Source of the DNA: Chthoniobacterales bacterium
GTDB taxonomy: Bacteria; Verrucomicrobiota; Verrucomicrobiia; Chthoniobacterales; JACTMZ01
Assembly (NCBI GenBank): GCA_017853515.1
Contig: JAFMJK010000117.1
Location: 1 to 6,980, forward strand
DNA: 6,980 nt
Direction of reading: 5' to 3'
Below the pieces are notes generated by a model that saw only the letters and a list, made by a program, of their open reading frames with translations, did not search any database and was not told where the DNA came from. Shown here one piece after another: positions 5,793 to 6,980 of this stretch (positions are counted from its first letter, which is position 1; each line of letters begins with the position of its first letter). The translations under genes and the position numbers were made by a program.

Positions 5793-6980
5793 GTGAGCCT
5801 GCCCTTGATCGCGGTGGCCTCGGGCTGGGAGGAAATCTTTTTGCGCGCAGGCGCGCTCCTTCTCGGTCTCTGGCTGCTGTGGGAAGCGATACGCGCCGCC
5901 GTGGGCGTGATGCTCGTGCCGCGGCCGGCTTACACGGCGCTGGCCCGTGCGGTCGGGGCCGTGACCAAATGGGTCTTCGGTGCGGTGGCCGGCAGAAGTC
6001 GTGACTACTTGGCCCTCGATCGCATCCTCGCCGCGCAGGGGCCCGCCACGGTCCTCGCATTCCTTGTCCTTTTCCTGACCATCTTCGTTGTCGCTTTTGC
6101 TTTGATTTTTTACGGCATGAGCGGATCCGATTTTGCCGAGGCCATGGCCCGCGCAGGCTCCGGAATGACCACGCTCGGGTTCGAAGCTATCAGGAAGCCC
6201 GCGGGCATGTTCGTCATGTTTGTCGCGGCATTCCTGGGCAGCACGGTCATCGCCGTGTTTATCGGGTTTCTCCTCACGCTGTATGCGGCCTACACGGCTC
6301 GCGAGGCGGGCGTCAGCGAGTTGTCCCTCCTCACCGGCGAGCCCGCGTGGGGCCCGGAAATGATTGTGCGCACGCGCCGGGTGAACGATGCGCCGGGCCC
6401 CGGTGCTGTGGAGAAGTGGATCGCATGGATGTGCGCGCTGCGGGTGAACCAATACATTTATCCTTTGCTCAACCATTTCCGGTCGCCGATGGCCAACCGT
6501 CACTGGGTCACCTCTTTGCTCGCCCTTCTCGATGCCACGGCCATTCGAATCACCGCGCTCGACGAGGAAACCGTGCCCTCGCTCGTCCGTTTTCTCGCCG
6601 AGGGCGCAAACACCATGCATATGTTGCGCCGCAGCGAGATAGCGCGCCGCGCACGGCCCGATGACGCCGATGACGTCACGGCGTGGCGCTTCGAGAGCGA
6701 AATTTTGTCCTCCGACCAAACGCCCGCCGGCGATCCCGGCGTCACGCGGGAGGAATGGGATGCCGCGATGAAATTCCTGGCCGACAATGGCGCTCGTCTC
6801 AAGCCGGACCGCGAGGGCGCGTGGAGAACCTTCGCCCGTATCCGCGCGCACTACGCGGCGCCCGCCTGCTTCCTCGCCGACGCGCTCTTCGCTCCGCCCG
6901 CGCCATGGTCTGGTCCTCGTCCGGCCATGAGACGCTTCAAGTCGCGCACGCTGTGGCCGCAGTTGGCGCGCGAAGCGGGC
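5793..6980 (+). CDS. K+-channel-like membrane protein with cytoplasmic domain (C-terminus beyond the right edge)
   Basis: A 396-codon frame runs open from GTG 5793 to the window edge. I see three hydrophobic segments, about residues 15-43, 84-107 and 138-165. Between the last two lies a pore-loop-like stretch (about 113-131) with GSGMTTLGFE. The TM-pore-TM order and TTLGF resemble a K+ channel selectivity filter (TVGYG) but lack the canonical GYG, so ion selectivity is uncertain. After residue 166 a soluble, probably cytoplasmic region contains YPLLNHFRSP (223-232) and WVTSLLALLDAT (238-249). This matches my recollection of poorly characterised proteins annotated as 'two-pore-domain K+ channel family' in other bacteria. 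No RCK nucleotide-binding motif is visible. The GTG is 10 bp after the smc stop, implying co-transcription. There is no good ribosome-binding site, and an in-frame ATG at 5733, overlapping smc, is a weaker alternative. The family assignment is tentative; the membrane topology is firmer. Confidence 0.8.
   Translation, partial: MSLPLIAVASGWEEIFLRAGALLLGLWLLWEAIRAAVGVMLVPRPAYTALARAVGAVTKWVFGAVAGRSRDYLALDRILAAQGPATVLAFLVLFLTIFVVAFALIFYGMSGSDFAEAMARAGSGMTTLGFEAIRKPAGMFVMFVAAFLGSTVIAVFIGFLLTLYAAYTAREAGVSELSLLTGEPAWGPEMIVRTRRVNDAPGPGAVEKWIAWMCALRVNQYIYPLLNHFRSPMANRHWVTSLLALLDATAIRITALDEETVPSLVRFLAEGANTMHMLRRSEIARRARPDDADDVTAWRFESEILSSDQTPAGDPGVTREEWDAAMKFLADNGARLKPDREGAWRTFARIRAHYAAPACFLADALFAPPAPWSGPRPAMRRFKSRTLWPQLAREAG

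Noticed and set aside
5679..6851. 390-codon minus-strand frame opposite the channel-like gene
   Set aside because: Its translation is charged and low in hydrophobic patterning, with no motif, whereas the plus frame shows coherent membrane segments and a pore-like loop.

Overview
The window is about 7 kb of GC-rich (roughly 60-65% by eye), densely coding bacterial chromosome with no mobile-element, CRISPR, tRNA or rRNA signal. The best lineage guess is the PVC superphylum, probably Verrucomicrobiota. The grounds are the style of the SMC head motifs and an acidic insert in the SMC distal arm of a kind I associate with that group. This is an inference from memory of the family, not a search result.

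Layout: two divergent gene pairs flank a 107-bp intergenic region (1863-1969). Leftward on the minus strand is an M20-family metallodipeptidase (492-1862), followed after 9 bp by the N-terminal part of a renalase-like FAD-dependent oxidoreductase (1-482, running off the left edge). Rightward on the plus strand is a full-length chromosome condensation ATPase, smc (1970-5782, 1270 aa). It is followed after 10 bp by a membrane protein resembling a K+-channel pore with a cytoplasmic domain (5793-6980, running off the right edge). Each pair is tight enough to be co-transcribed.

The intergenic region holds an 8-bp perfect inverted repeat with a second, mutually exclusive small hairpin, and a plausible sigma-70-type promoter facing smc. 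None of the four starts has a clear Shine-Dalgarno sequence.

The genes are housekeeping or accessory-metabolic and do not form an obvious pathway. SMC organises the chromosome, the dipeptidase recycles peptides, and the oxidoreductase and channel-like protein have no defined physiological role. I see no convincing new defence, conflict or mobile system. The most unusual feature is an in-frame 9-bp tandem repeat inside smc, within a 46-residue acidic insert that follows a basic patch. The next most unusual is the channel-like gene behind smc, whose selectivity-filter-like segment departs from the canonical K+ signature.
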